From contig OZ239148.1 of assembly GCA_965194655.1 (NCBI GenBank), forward strand, positions 1 through 64,000: a stretch of 64,000 bases of DNA. The letters run 5' to 3'. A program made the position numbers and the translations under genes. Every line of letters begins with the position of its first letter. The first letter of the stretch is position 1. Of the stretch, positions 9,198 to 17,810 are shown piece by piece. The notes under the pieces were generated by a model that had not been told where the DNA came from, did no database searches, and worked only from the letters and a program-made list of their open reading frames with translations. The stretch is from Hahnella lacustris. Its GTDB lineage: Bacteria > Pseudomonadota > Gammaproteobacteria > Burkholderiales > Burkholderiaceae_A.

Positions 9198-10175
9198 ATG
9201 CGCATCGGGTTTGCAGGAACGCCTGCATTTGCAGCTCATCATCTTCAGGTGCTCGCGCAGTTTGTGCGTGAGGCCCCGCTGCATACGCTGGATGCGGTCT
9301 TCTCTCAGCCTGATCGGGCTGCTGGACGGGGCCGAAAGCTCACGCCGAGCCCGGTGAGCGAATGTGCAAAATCGTTGCAACTTCCCCTGTATCACCCCCT
9401 GAGTTTTCGTGCGGATCGAGAGGGGGGCTTGGAGGCTCAGCGGATGCTTCGAGCGATGGAGCTCGATCTGTTGATCGTAGTGGCCTACGGACTCATTCTG
9501 CCTTCGGAGGTTTTGGCGATGCCTCGGTGGGGTTGCATTAATGTGCATGCGTCATTGTTGCCTCGGTGGCGCGGAGCAGCCCCGATTCAACGGGCCATCG
9601 AAGCGGGTGACACCGAGACCGGGGTGTGCATCATGCAAATGGAGGCCGGGCTGGACACCGGTCCCGTCTGGTCTCGTGCGTCGCTCTTCATCGGTCCTCA
9701 AGAGACGGGGTCTCAGCTCCAATCTCGGCTGGCTGAACTCGGTGCTCGGCAGCTGGTGGCTTTCCTAGAGAACCCTCCGTTTGAGAACTTTTCTCCAGAG
9801 CCTCAGTCCGAGGAGGGCACCACTTATGCTCACAAACTGACTGCAGAGGATCGCCGTGTGCGATTTGATCGTTCCGCTCAACAGGTTGCAGACCAGATTC
9901 GCGCGCTTGAATCGACGCCTGGAGCGGTCTCTGAATTGCGTGGGGAAGCCATGAAACTTGGGGGCGCCTGTGTAATCGAGCGGCTCGGGCAATGGGGAGC
10001 TCCCGGTGCGGTCGTGAACATCGGGGCTGCAGACTCCGGCATCGTCGTTGCGTGTGCGCAAGGTTTGCTTGGACTCTCCTGGTTGCAGCGGCCGGGCTCG
10101 AGGCCACAGCCTGCGGCAGTGGTGGCGCGTGCGATGGGTCTCACCTCTTCTGAGATGTTTGGAGCCTCGAGCTGA
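9198..10175 (+). CDS. fmt: Methionyl-tRNA formyltransferase
   Basis: Fmt transfers a formyl group from 10-formyl-tetrahydrofolate to Met-tRNAi. The N-terminal hydrolase fold carries INVHASLLPRWRGAAPIQ with catalytic Asn115 and His117, then GLDTGPV with Asp153. A C-terminal tRNA-binding domain follows (about residues 210-320). The 325-residue length is typical. It starts three bases after the def stop. Its TGA stop at 10173-10175 may overlap an unusual CTG start for rsmB (see findings). Confidence 0.97.
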   Translation: MRIGFAGTPAFAAHHLQVLAQFVREAPLHTLDAVFSQPDRAAGRGRKLTPSPVSECAKSLQLPLYHPLSFRADREGGLEAQRMLRAMELDLLIVVAYGLILPSEVLAMPRWGCINVHASLLPRWRGAAPIQRAIEAGDTETGVCIMQMEAGLDTGPVWSRASLFIGPQETGSQLQSRLAELGARQLVAFLENPPFENFSPEPQSEEGTTYAHKLTAEDRRVRFDRSAQQVADQIRALESTPGAVSELRGEAMKLGGACVIERLGQWGAPGAVVNIGAADSGIVVACAQGLLGLSWLQRPGSRPQPAAVVARAMGLTSSEMFGASS

Positions 10176-10240
10176 GCATCGACGCATCGGGTGTTCAGCG
10201 CGCTGCACTCTGGAAGGAATTTCGCCAGGCAGCCCAGCAG

Positions 10241-11461
10241 ATGCGCAGGATCGTCACTGATCGAGCTGAGAAGACCGGCGCTTTGCTACCACTGTCAGCC
10301 GCTGAAACAGATCTGCTCTATACCGGCTTAAGAAGCTTGGGTTTGACTCAGGTTCGACTTGAACGTCTTGCCAAGCGGCGGCCGGATCCAGGCCTCTCGA
10401 TGTTGTTGAGCGTGGTGTTTGGTGCGTTGCGTAGAAACTATCGGCCGCCTGCACTCATCGTGAACCAGGCTGTCAAGGCCGCTGAGGAATGGTCTGGCGT
10501 GCCCGGGGCGCGATTTGTCAACGCCATTTTGCGTCAGACCCTGTCAGACCCCTTGGCTGCTGCGCAGGATCTCCATCACCCCATGGCTCGATGGAATGCT
10601 CCTCTATGGTGGATCGATGAGATGCGAGCCAGCCTTCAATCGCGAACAGAACCTTGGCTGGATCATCAGCAGCGGCATCCCCCTCTCACGGTTCGTTATA
10701 TCGGTCCCAAAGACCAGCGTCAGGCGTGGATCCAAGCCCTTGAAGCACAGGGCCTTAGGCCTTGGTCTGTGGGCCCAGCGCTTCCTCAGGCATTTCATCT
10801 TGAGCCCCCCCGATCGGTGACGCAGCTTCCGGGGTTTGTAGAGGGATGGTTCCGAGTTCAAGACGTGTCAGCCCAGCGTTGCTTTGGCTGGCTATCCCTT
10901 CAATCCGGGCAGACAGTCTGGGATGTCTGCGCAGCCCCGGGCGGCAAGACCTTTCTTGCGGCGGAACAGGCGATGGTCTCGGTCTACGCGAGCGATGCTT
11001 CTGCAAGTCGCTTGGAACGGCTGGAAATGGACTGGAAGAGAATTCGCCAACAGCTGCTTGGGCGGGTAGATGTTCAGGTCTATGATCCCACTGCAGATCA
11101 GCCCTGGCCCAGCGCTTGGCCCACTGAGTTTGACCACCTTATTTTGGATCTACCGTGTTCTGCCTCGGGTGTTGTGCGTCGCCACCCCGATATTCCCTGG
11201 CGGCGAAGCCCGGCTCAATTGAAGGAATTGAGTGCGCTTCAGTGGGAGATCCTCAGGAGCGCCTGGCCCCGACTCAAACCGGGTGGAGAGGCACTTGTGG
11301 TGACCTGCTCAGTGTTTGTTCATGAGGGCGAGGAATTGATTCAGAGATGGCAGAATGAGACATGTCATGTCGATCGGCTTTCTGCGCCGGGACTTCTGAT
11401 GGCCGAGGGCGAGCGCGTCGGGGATGGTTTTTTTGTGGCTCGCTTACGCAAGCGGGCATAG
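10241..11461 (+). CDS. rsmB: 16S rRNA (cytosine(967)-C(5))-methyltransferase
   Basis: RsmB methylates C967 of 16S rRNA using S-adenosylmethionine. An N-terminal NusB-like region is followed by a Rossmann methyltransferase with WDVCAAPGGKTFL (SAM binding), LDLPCSASGVVRRHPD (motif IV) and VTCSVFVHEGEE (second catalytic Cys). From the ATG at 10241 the protein has 406 residues. The same frame is open back to a CTG at 10172 that overlaps the fmt stop as CTGA and has GGAG seven bases before it; that start would add 23 residues to the NusB-like domain. The gene completes the def-fmt-rsmB set and overlaps the next gene. Confidence 0.94.
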   Translation: MRRIVTDRAEKTGALLPLSAAETDLLYTGLRSLGLTQVRLERLAKRRPDPGLSMLLSVVFGALRRNYRPPALIVNQAVKAAEEWSGVPGARFVNAILRQTLSDPLAAAQDLHHPMARWNAPLWWIDEMRASLQSRTEPWLDHQQRHPPLTVRYIGPKDQRQAWIQALEAQGLRPWSVGPALPQAFHLEPPRSVTQLPGFVEGWFRVQDVSAQRCFGWLSLQSGQTVWDVCAAPGGKTFLAAEQAMVSVYASDASASRLERLEMDWKRIRQQLLGRVDVQVYDPTADQPWPSAWPTEFDHLILDLPCSASGVVRRHPDIPWRRSPAQLKELSALQWEILRSAWPRLKPGGEALVVTCSVFVHEGEELIQRWQNETCHVDRLSAPGLLMAEGERVGDGFFVARLRKRA

Positions 11462-12048
11462 CGTCCCTCTTACGAGTCCTCCTGGCTTGTCTCCTGGGGG
11501 CTCAGACGCATCTGGTTCATGCCTCGGAGCCAGCCATCAAGGCTGCGCCTCGGGTCCCGAGCGTCCAATTGAGTGAGCTGGTTCTGATTGATGACCCGAT
11601 CGAAGGTGTCGTGGTGTCAGGGCAAGTTCAGGTCACGCTGAGTGCAGCGTTGATTCAAGCCATCGAACGAGGAGTGCCCCTCCGATTTCTGTCTTCCTTT
11701 CAGGCGCTGCAGCCGAGATGGTGGTGGTGGGATCGTGTGGTTTACAGCCGAACACGATCTGCGGACCTGGTGTTTCACCCGTTGACCCGTCAGTTCCGAG
11801 TCACGATTGACGGAGCCACTCCACTGGTCTACTCCGATTTTGGTGAGGCACTTCGCGCCAGTCTGGCCGTCAAGGGTTGGCGGGTGGCCAGTCCGGGACA
11901 AGGGATTCCAAAAGGGGGGTTGCACCGCATCAGGCTGTCTCTGGATTTGGGCGCGTTGCCCAAGGCCATCCAAGTGACCGCACTCACCAGCGAGCAATGG
12001 GCTTTTGATTCGGGATGGTCTCGAATCGGCGACGCACAGGCGCCTTGA
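11362..12048 (+). CDS. DUF4390 family predicted secreted protein
   Basis: The product matches the DUF4390 family commonly found between rsmB and ntrY in Betaproteobacteria; its biochemical role is unknown. A hydrophobic segment (about residues 33-48, ASLLRVLLACLLGAQ) followed by an Ala-rich stretch looks like a signal peptide, so the mature part is probably periplasmic or membrane-associated. A tryptophan run (RWWWWDR) and the fold-like RLSLDLGALPKAIQV segment are notable. The only ATG in frame lies inside rsmB, giving a 100 bp overlap and an unusually long basic region before the hydrophobic core. A non-standard start nearer 11458 is possible. It ends 13 bp before ntrY. Confidence 0.75.
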   Translation: MSCRSAFCAGTSDGRGRARRGWFFCGSLTQAGIASLLRVLLACLLGAQTHLVHASEPAIKAAPRVPSVQLSELVLIDDPIEGVVVSGQVQVTLSAALIQAIERGVPLRFLSSFQALQPRWWWWDRVVYSRTRSADLVFHPLTRQFRVTIDGATPLVYSDFGEALRASLAVKGWRVASPGQGIPKGGLHRIRLSLDLGALPKAIQVTALTSEQWAFDSGWSRIGDAQAP

Positions 12049-12061
12049 GGCATTTGAAGAC

Positions 12062-14227
12062 ATGACCTTCGCCTTTCGACTCGCCTTGCTGTTGGTGTTT
12101 GCCTTTGCCGGAGGGATGTTGGCGGTCCTCTCTATGGCTTCAGGCCTTGAGAGCCGGCTTGATGAGGTGTATCCGATTCTGGTTGCGGCCAACCTAGCCC
12201 TAGTGGTGGTCATGGCGGTGATGGCAATTGCCATGGTTGCGAAGGCTTGGGGTCGATATCATCGCCGAGAGTTTGGTGCCCGTTTGACCATTCGGTTGGC
12301 CACGGCACTGACTCTGATGGGCATTCTTCCTGTGGCCCTGGTCTCTCTGGTCTCCGTTCAGTTTCTTGCCAGAACCATTGACAGCTGGTTTTCTCAGAGT
12401 GTGGAGGGGGCGCTCCAGTCAGGGGCAGACCTAGGCCGAGCCACGGTGGAGTCTTTCAAGCTAGAGGCTCTGAACAACGCTCGGCGTCTTGCACTTGCCA
12501 TTGAGACCGTCCCGGACACGGAGCTCAATGCATTGATTGAGATGGCGCTTGAGGGGCGCCCACAGGCTGAGGTCATGGTTCTCAACACCCAGGGTAAAGT
12601 CCTCGCCATTCGCAGTTCGACACTCTTTCGTCTGGTGCCCGACCTGCCCTCCCCCGAGGCTTTGTCTCGTGCAAGGACGGCTCGCCAGTTTGCCATTGTG
12701 GAGCCCGCCGTCGGCAGCGACCCATCGGCGTTGCAGACTCGCGCATTGGCAGTCTCCGTTCGAAAGGAATGGAGTCAGGATCCAGTTCGGATGGTTCAAT
12801 GGCTCGAGCCAGTGCCCACACGCCTGGCTCAGCACATCGATGATCTGAACCGTGGACTCAATGACTACCAACAGCTTGGACTGGGTAAGCAGGGCATTCG
12901 TCGGATTTATGGTGTCACGCTCTCTCTGGCTTTGTTATTGGCGGTCTTCGGTGCGCTCTCGATTGCAGTTTTGCTCAGCGGCTGGCTTGCTGGCCCATTG
13001 CGTGCCCTCGAGCGGGCAACCCGTGCGGTGGCGGGGGGGGATTACCCCAGACTGCGTGAAGACTTGGTAGACCATGAACTCAACGACCTGATTCGCTCCT
13101 TCAACCAGATGACGGCCCAGCTAAAGGATGCCCAGCAGCTGGCTGCTGAGAGTGAGGCGCAGCGTGAACTCAGCCTTCAATTCCTTGAGCAGATGCTCGA
13201 GACACTCTCAACGGGTGTTTTGGTCCTGGATGCTGATCTGCGCCTGCGGCAATTCAACCCCAGTGCGGAACGGGTGCTGGGTCGGCCCTTGGATACGGCG
13301 CTTGGGGAGAGTGTCTCGAACTGGGATGCCTATGGGCCATTGGTGAGCTTGATGCGCGACCTACAAGCTTCAGGCTCGCTTCGGGCTCAGCATCAGCTGG
13401 AGTGTCAGATCTCGGACGGCAGTTTCCGCTCGTTGCTGGTCAATGTCGCGCGGCTCTCAGAAGACGGGGGGCATTTTGGAGCGACTTGGGTGGTCGTGGT
13501 GGATGACATTGGTGAGCTGCTGGCTGCACAGCGGGCCAAGACTTGGTCTGACATGGCCAGACGACTTGCACATGAGATTAAGAATCCGCTCACACCCATT
13601 CAGCTCTCGGCAGAGCGGCTTGAGCGCAAGTTGGCGCCGAGCCTGACGCCTACTCAGAGGGAGCTGCTCACCAAGTCCGCACAGACCATTGTCGACCAGG
13701 TGTCTGCGCTTAAAACCATGGTGGATGCATTTCGAAATTACGCTCGCCTGCCTGATGCCGCTCCGACGCAGTTTTCGTTGGCAGACTTGGTAGAAGAGGT
13801 GATGACTCTCTATGCATCCGATCCTCGGGTGCGCGTGGATACGCTGAGTCCAACCGCCCAGGTTTTCGCAGACCGTGGACAGATGCTTCAGGTGATCCAC
13901 AATCTCATCCAGAACGCGCAGGATGCGGTTGAGACGGTGACGCAACCAGAGGTTCTGGTCTCGGTGTTGGTGCGAGATGGTCGTGTTTTATTGCGTGTGG
14001 ATGACAATGGGCCTGGCCTTGCTCCCGAGTTTGCTCATCGGGTCTTTGAGCCCTATGTCACCACCAAGGCCAAGGGTTCTGGTCTGGGTCTGGCGGTGGT
14101 GCAGAAAATTGCCCAGGAGAATCATGCCGAGGTGTCTCTTGTGACCCTTCGCTCGGAGGATGCGCAGGTGCTGGGCACCCGCGCGGAGTTCTCATTTGCG
14201 CTCTTGCCGCAGGTGGCAGAAAATTGA
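12062..14227 (+). CDS. ntrY: NtrY-like membrane sensor histidine kinase
   Basis: This is the sensor of an NtrY/NtrX two-component system linked to nitrogen, redox or envelope control. From the ATG at 12062 it has 721 residues: membrane segments at about 5-25, 38-60 and 80-100, a periplasmic stretch, a further membrane segment near 285-310, HAMP, PAS (about 375-480), HisKA with RLAHEIKNPLTPIQLSAERL (phospho-His504), and HATPase_c with NLIQNAQDAVE and GSGLGLAVV. The frame extends to a TTG at 12005 inside the previous gene. I prefer 12062, which sits just after GAAG and before the first membrane segment. ntrX follows after three bases. Confidence 0.92.
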   Translation: MTFAFRLALLLVFAFAGGMLAVLSMASGLESRLDEVYPILVAANLALVVVMAVMAIAMVAKAWGRYHRREFGARLTIRLATALTLMGILPVALVSLVSVQFLARTIDSWFSQSVEGALQSGADLGRATVESFKLEALNNARRLALAIETVPDTELNALIEMALEGRPQAEVMVLNTQGKVLAIRSSTLFRLVPDLPSPEALSRARTARQFAIVEPAVGSDPSALQTRALAVSVRKEWSQDPVRMVQWLEPVPTRLAQHIDDLNRGLNDYQQLGLGKQGIRRIYGVTLSLALLLAVFGALSIAVLLSGWLAGPLRALERATRAVAGGDYPRLREDLVDHELNDLIRSFNQMTAQLKDAQQLAAESEAQRELSLQFLEQMLETLSTGVLVLDADLRLRQFNPSAERVLGRPLDTALGESVSNWDAYGPLVSLMRDLQASGSLRAQHQLECQISDGSFRSLLVNVARLSEDGGHFGATWVVVVDDIGELLAAQRAKTWSDMARRLAHEIKNPLTPIQLSAERLERKLAPSLTPTQRELLTKSAQTIVDQVSALKTMVDAFRNYARLPDAAPTQFSLADLVEEVMTLYASDPRVRVDTLSPTAQVFADRGQMLQVIHNLIQNAQDAVETVTQPEVLVSVLVRDGRVLLRVDDNGPGLAPEFAHRVFEPYVTTKAKGSGLGLAVVQKIAQENHAEVSLVTLRSEDAQVLGTRAEFSFALLPQVAEN

Positions 14228-14230
14228 GGC

Positions 14231-14932
14231 ATGGCTAATATTTTGATCGTAGACGATGAGCTCGGCGTTCGAGAGCTCTTGCTAGAGGTTCTAGAAGACG
14301 AAGGCCATACGGTCACGCTCGCAGAATCCGCCACGCAGGCCAGAGGCGTTCATGATGGTCGGTCCTATGATCTGGTCCTGCTCGACATCTGGATGCCAGA
14401 CACGGATGGCGTGACCTTGTTGAAGGAGTGGTCGTCCCAGGGCTTATTGACTGTTCCCGTCGTCATGATGTCTGGCCATGCAACCATCGACACCGCAGTC
14501 GAAGCGACCCGAATGGGCGCGTTCGATTTCCTCGAAAAGCCCATTGCACTGGCCAAGCTCCTCAAGACTGTTAATGCTGCGCTAGCCCGGGCTCAGGCGC
14601 AGCGGGCCTGGCGCGATGCTGTGGCTCAGACCCAGCAAGTACTTGGGGCTGGGCTGACGGTTCTAGATGAAGACGATCCTCCAGAAGCAGACGAAGGAGA
14701 CCCTCTAGAGATGGCCAGACAAGCGTTGTTGGCGCTCGACTTAGATGCGCCACTGCGCGAGGTGCGTGAGGCGTTTGAGCGGATCGTGTTGCAGTACCAA
14801 CTGAATAAAGAAGGGGGCAGCATGACTCGGTTGGCTGAGCGATCTGGTCTGGAGAGGACGCACCTTTATCGCAAGATTCGCCAGCTTGGCATGGAGCCAC
14901 ATCGCACTCCAACTCGCAAGGCGGCTGCTTGA
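14231..14932 (+). CDS. ntrX: NtrX-like response regulator without AAA+ domain
   Basis: This is the partner regulator of the NtrY-like kinase. The receiver domain has Asp8/Asp9, phosphoacceptor Asp52 in LVLLDIWMPD, Ser81 and Lys103. A Fis-type helix-turn-helix lies at about residues 180-225 (SMTRLAERSGLERTHLYRKI). At 233 residues it lacks the central sigma-54-interacting AAA+ ATPase that full-length NtrX proteins (about 450 residues) carry, so it cannot open sigma-54 promoters by itself. The joint between receiver and HTH is an acidic linker (DEDDPPEADEGDPLE). Its TGA stop overlaps the trkA start as TTGA. Confidence 0.88.
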   Translation: MANILIVDDELGVRELLLEVLEDEGHTVTLAESATQARGVHDGRSYDLVLLDIWMPDTDGVTLLKEWSSQGLLTVPVVMMSGHATIDTAVEATRMGAFDFLEKPIALAKLLKTVNAALARAQAQRAWRDAVAQTQQVLGAGLTVLDEDDPPEADEGDPLEMARQALLALDLDAPLREVREAFERIVLQYQLNKEGGSMTRLAERSGLERTHLYRKIRQLGMEPHRTPTRKAAA

Positions 14933-16317
14933 AGTTTCTGATTCTGGGGGCCGGGCGAGTGGGATCTGGATTGGCTGAGATGCTGGTCCTCGAAAAGAAC
15001 GATGTCACGGTGGTCGACACCGATGCAGAGGCTCTTGGGCTTCTGCAGGAGCGGCTCGACCTGAGGACTGTATTTGGGCATGCAACGTCTCTGGATGTGC
15101 TGACTTCAGCCGGCATTGAAGAGGCCGAGATGCTCATCGCCGTCACCGCCAGCGATGAGATCAACCTGACCGCGTGCAAGCTCGCGCAGCGCCACTTCAA
15201 CGTGCCCCAGCGCATTGTTCGTGTGAGATCGCCTCAATGGATGGCCCACGAGGAGCTGTTGGGTGATGAGGGCTTTGGCGTGAGCGTAGCCATCAGCCCT
15301 GAGAAGATGATCACGGATTACTTGGTCAAGCTCATTGAAATTCCCGAAGCCCTTCAGGTCTTGGAATTTGCCAAGGGTCGAGCAGGTTTGCTGGCAGTAT
15401 CCGCGCGTGAGGGCAGTCCTCTGGTCTCCCATGAAATTCGAGAGCTCAGACAACACCTCCCGGATGTCGATTCTCGTGTCGTTGCTATCTTCAGAGAGGG
15501 TCGCGCCATTCTGCCGGAGGGCCACACACGAATTGAACCCAACGACGAAGTCTTTTTTTTGGCTGCGTCCGAGCATATTCGAATGGTGACCCAGGAGCTT
15601 CGCCAGCAGGACAAGCCCGTGCGACGGGTCATGATTGTCGGCGGGGGAAACATTGGCCGGCGACTCGCTGAAGCCATCAGCGACAGCATGATCCCCAAGA
15701 TCATTGAGGGAAACAAGCAGCGTTGTATGGTCTTGGCAGAGGCGCTGAACGGCAAGGCGCTTGTGCTTCATGGCGATGCCACGGACGAAGACCTGCTCAT
15801 TGAAGAAAATGTGGCCGGAATGGATCTGTTTCTTGCGCTCACCAATGACGATGAGAACAACATCATGTCCGCGCTGCTTGCGAAGCGATTGGGCGCGAAG
15901 CGCGTTTTGGCGCTGATCAATCGAAAAGCATATGCTGAGCTGATGGAAGGCGGTCGCATTGACATTGCGCTCACACCCTCCCATGTGACGCTGGGAGAAC
16001 TCCTCAAGTATGTTCGTCGGGGCGACGTCGCAGCGGTTCACAGCCTCAGACGAGGGGCTGCTGAGGCCTTAGAACTGGTGGTGCATGGAGACCACAAAAC
16101 CTCGAAAGTGGTGGGACGCGCCATTGAGTCCATCCGCCTTCCAGAAGGCGCGATGATCGGCGGTCTTGTTCGTGGAGAAGGGAATGAGGCCAAGGTGATC
16201 ATGGGCCATCATGATGTCGTGATTGAGTCGGGTGATCACCTCATCGTCTTCGTGACCGACCGGAAAACCATTCCGAAGGTTGAAAAGCTCTTTCAGGTTT
16301 CCGCAGGCTTCTTTTAA
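14929..16317 (+). CDS. trkA: Trk system potassium uptake protein TrkA
   Basis: TrkA is the cytoplasmic NAD(H)/nucleotide-gated regulator of the Trk K+ channel. Two tandem RCK units are visible: the first begins MKFLILGAGRVGSGLAE and the second begins near residue 228 with RRVMIVGGGNIGRRLAE. Each is followed by a C-terminal RCK_C segment. The length of 462 residues is typical. The start is a TTG sharing bases with the ntrX stop (TTGA), placed exactly at the family N-terminus, so translation is probably coupled to ntrX. The stop shares one base with the trkH ATG (TAATG). Confidence 0.95.
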   Translation: MKFLILGAGRVGSGLAEMLVLEKNDVTVVDTDAEALGLLQERLDLRTVFGHATSLDVLTSAGIEEAEMLIAVTASDEINLTACKLAQRHFNVPQRIVRVRSPQWMAHEELLGDEGFGVSVAISPEKMITDYLVKLIEIPEALQVLEFAKGRAGLLAVSAREGSPLVSHEIRELRQHLPDVDSRVVAIFREGRAILPEGHTRIEPNDEVFFLAASEHIRMVTQELRQQDKPVRRVMIVGGGNIGRRLAEAISDSMIPKIIEGNKQRCMVLAEALNGKALVLHGDATDEDLLIEENVAGMDLFLALTNDDENNIMSALLAKRLGAKRVLALINRKAYAELMEGGRIDIALTPSHVTLGELLKYVRRGDVAAVHSLRRGAAEALELVVHGDHKTSKVVGRAIESIRLPEGAMIGGLVRGEGNEAKVIMGHHDVVIESGDHLIVFVTDRKTIPKVEKLFQVSAGFF

Positions 16318-17810
16318 TGCAGACTGATTCACGTCCGCGTCAGTCGAGTCTCGACTCGGCGGTGGCATTGCTTAACGTCCTCAGCAAGCTGGTTTTGCTC
16401 TTTTCGCTCACTTTTCTGGTGCCCATTGCAGTGGCTTTCTGGGCCGAGGATGGAGCAGTCTGGGCCTTCGTCCAAGGGGGCTTAATTTCTTGTTCTTTTG
16501 GATTGCTGGGTATTTGGATCACCCGCGGGCATTCGGCTGAACTCTTTCCACGAGATGGGTTTCTCCTGGTGATCCTCTGTTGGGGGGCCCTGGTGGGGCT
16601 TGGATCTCTGCCTATTGCATTTGCGCTGGAGAGCCTTCGAGGTTGGCAGGCTTTTTTTGAGGCGATGTCTGCACTGACAACCACTGGGGCCACGGTTTTG
16701 ACCGGTCTGGATGCGTCGCCAAAATCGATTCTGGCCTGGCGAAGCTTGCTTCAATGGCTCGGCGGCATGGGCATTCTGGTTTTGGCCGTGGCCATTCTTC
16801 CACTCCTTGGCGTCGGTGGCATGCAGCTCTATAAGGCTGAGACGCCTGGCCCGATGAAGGACACCAAGCTCACCCCACGCATCACGGAGACAGCCAAGGG
16901 GTTCTGGGGGTTGTATTTCCTCTTCTCGCTGGCCTGTGCAGTGTCTTATTGGGCCGTTGGGATGGACTGGTTTGATGCCTTTGTCCATGCAGGCACCACC
17001 ATGAGCATTGGCGGTCTATCGAGTTATGACGCCAGCATCGGGCAGTTTCAGAGTCTGGGAGTGGAGCTGGTAGCGATCGTTTTTATGATGATTGCTGGGG
17101 TGAATTTCGCAGTCCACTTCTCTGCGGTTCGAACGGGGAGTATGAAGCCCTATTTGAACTGCCCCGAGGCCCGATGGTTTGTTTTGGCGGTGAGCCTTGG
17201 GGTAGCGGTAGTGACGCTGGTGCTCTGGAGCCAGCAGACGTATGCCAGTTTTCCGGAGGCCCTTCGGGCTGCCGCATTTAATGTGGTCTCGATTGCGACC
17301 ACCACCGGCTATGCCACACAGGATTACTCTGCCTGGCCCGTCTTTGCGCCTTGGCTCATGATTCTCTTGGCAGCGTTTGCGACTTGCTCGGGCTCCACCG
17401 GAGGTGGAATCAAGATGATCCGCCTGGTAATCATGGCCAAGCTTGCTCAACAGGAGTTGGCAAAGATTATTCACCCTCGACTGGTCAATCCCGTCAGCCT
17501 GGTGAGAGGAACCAGCGTCAGTCAGGGTGTGATTTTCTCGGTACTGGCCTTTATGCTCGTCTATGGCTTTATCGTGATGGTGGCCACGTTCTGTTTACTG
17601 CTCTCTGGCATGAATGATGTCACGGCCATCAGTGCGGTTCTGGCGTGTATCAACAACTTGGGTCCGGGGCTCAATGAGGTTGGCCCAGCTGGCAACTACT
17701 CGGGACTGACCGACTTTCAGCTCGCTGTGCTGTCTTTCACCATGATGCTGGGTCGCTTGGAGTTGCTCACCGTTGTGGTGTTGTTTTCGCCAGCTTTCTG
17801 GCGTCGATGA
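16317..17810 (+). CDS. trkH: Trk system potassium channel subunit TrkH
   Basis: TrkH is the K+-translocating membrane subunit. The 497-residue protein has many hydrophobic segments and the four pore loops with the filter glycines, seen as SALTTTGATVL, AGTTMSIGGLSS, IATTTGYAT and NNLGPGLNEVG. It begins one base inside the trkA stop. Its last 44 bp overlap the 3' end of the oppositely transcribed MFS gene. Placement behind ntrYX suggests that K+ uptake shares the transcript of that signalling pair. Confidence 0.95.
   Translation: MQTDSRPRQSSLDSAVALLNVLSKLVLLFSLTFLVPIAVAFWAEDGAVWAFVQGGLISCSFGLLGIWITRGHSAELFPRDGFLLVILCWGALVGLGSLPIAFALESLRGWQAFFEAMSALTTTGATVLTGLDASPKSILAWRSLLQWLGGMGILVLAVAILPLLGVGGMQLYKAETPGPMKDTKLTPRITETAKGFWGLYFLFSLACAVSYWAVGMDWFDAFVHAGTTMSIGGLSSYDASIGQFQSLGVELVAIVFMMIAGVNFAVHFSAVRTGSMKPYLNCPEARWFVLAVSLGVAVVTLVLWSQQTYASFPEALRAAAFNVVSIATTTGYATQDYSAWPVFAPWLMILLAAFATCSGSTGGGIKMIRLVIMAKLAQQELAKIIHPRLVNPVSLVRGTSVSQGVIFSVLAFMLVYGFIVMVATFCLLLSGMNDVTAISAVLACINNLGPGLNEVGPAGNYSGLTDFQLAVLSFTMMLGRLELLTVVVLFSPAFWRR

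Noticed and set aside
15553..15560. Run of eight T in trkA as a phase-variation tract
   Set aside because: It encodes normal Phe/Leu residues in a core housekeeping gene, and no switch logic is visible. A sequencing error is also not indicated, as the frame continues.
15106..16041. 311-residue frame opposite trkA
   Set aside because: It lies antisense to conserved RCK domains and reads as non-protein sequence (His/Arg/Gln-rich without motifs).
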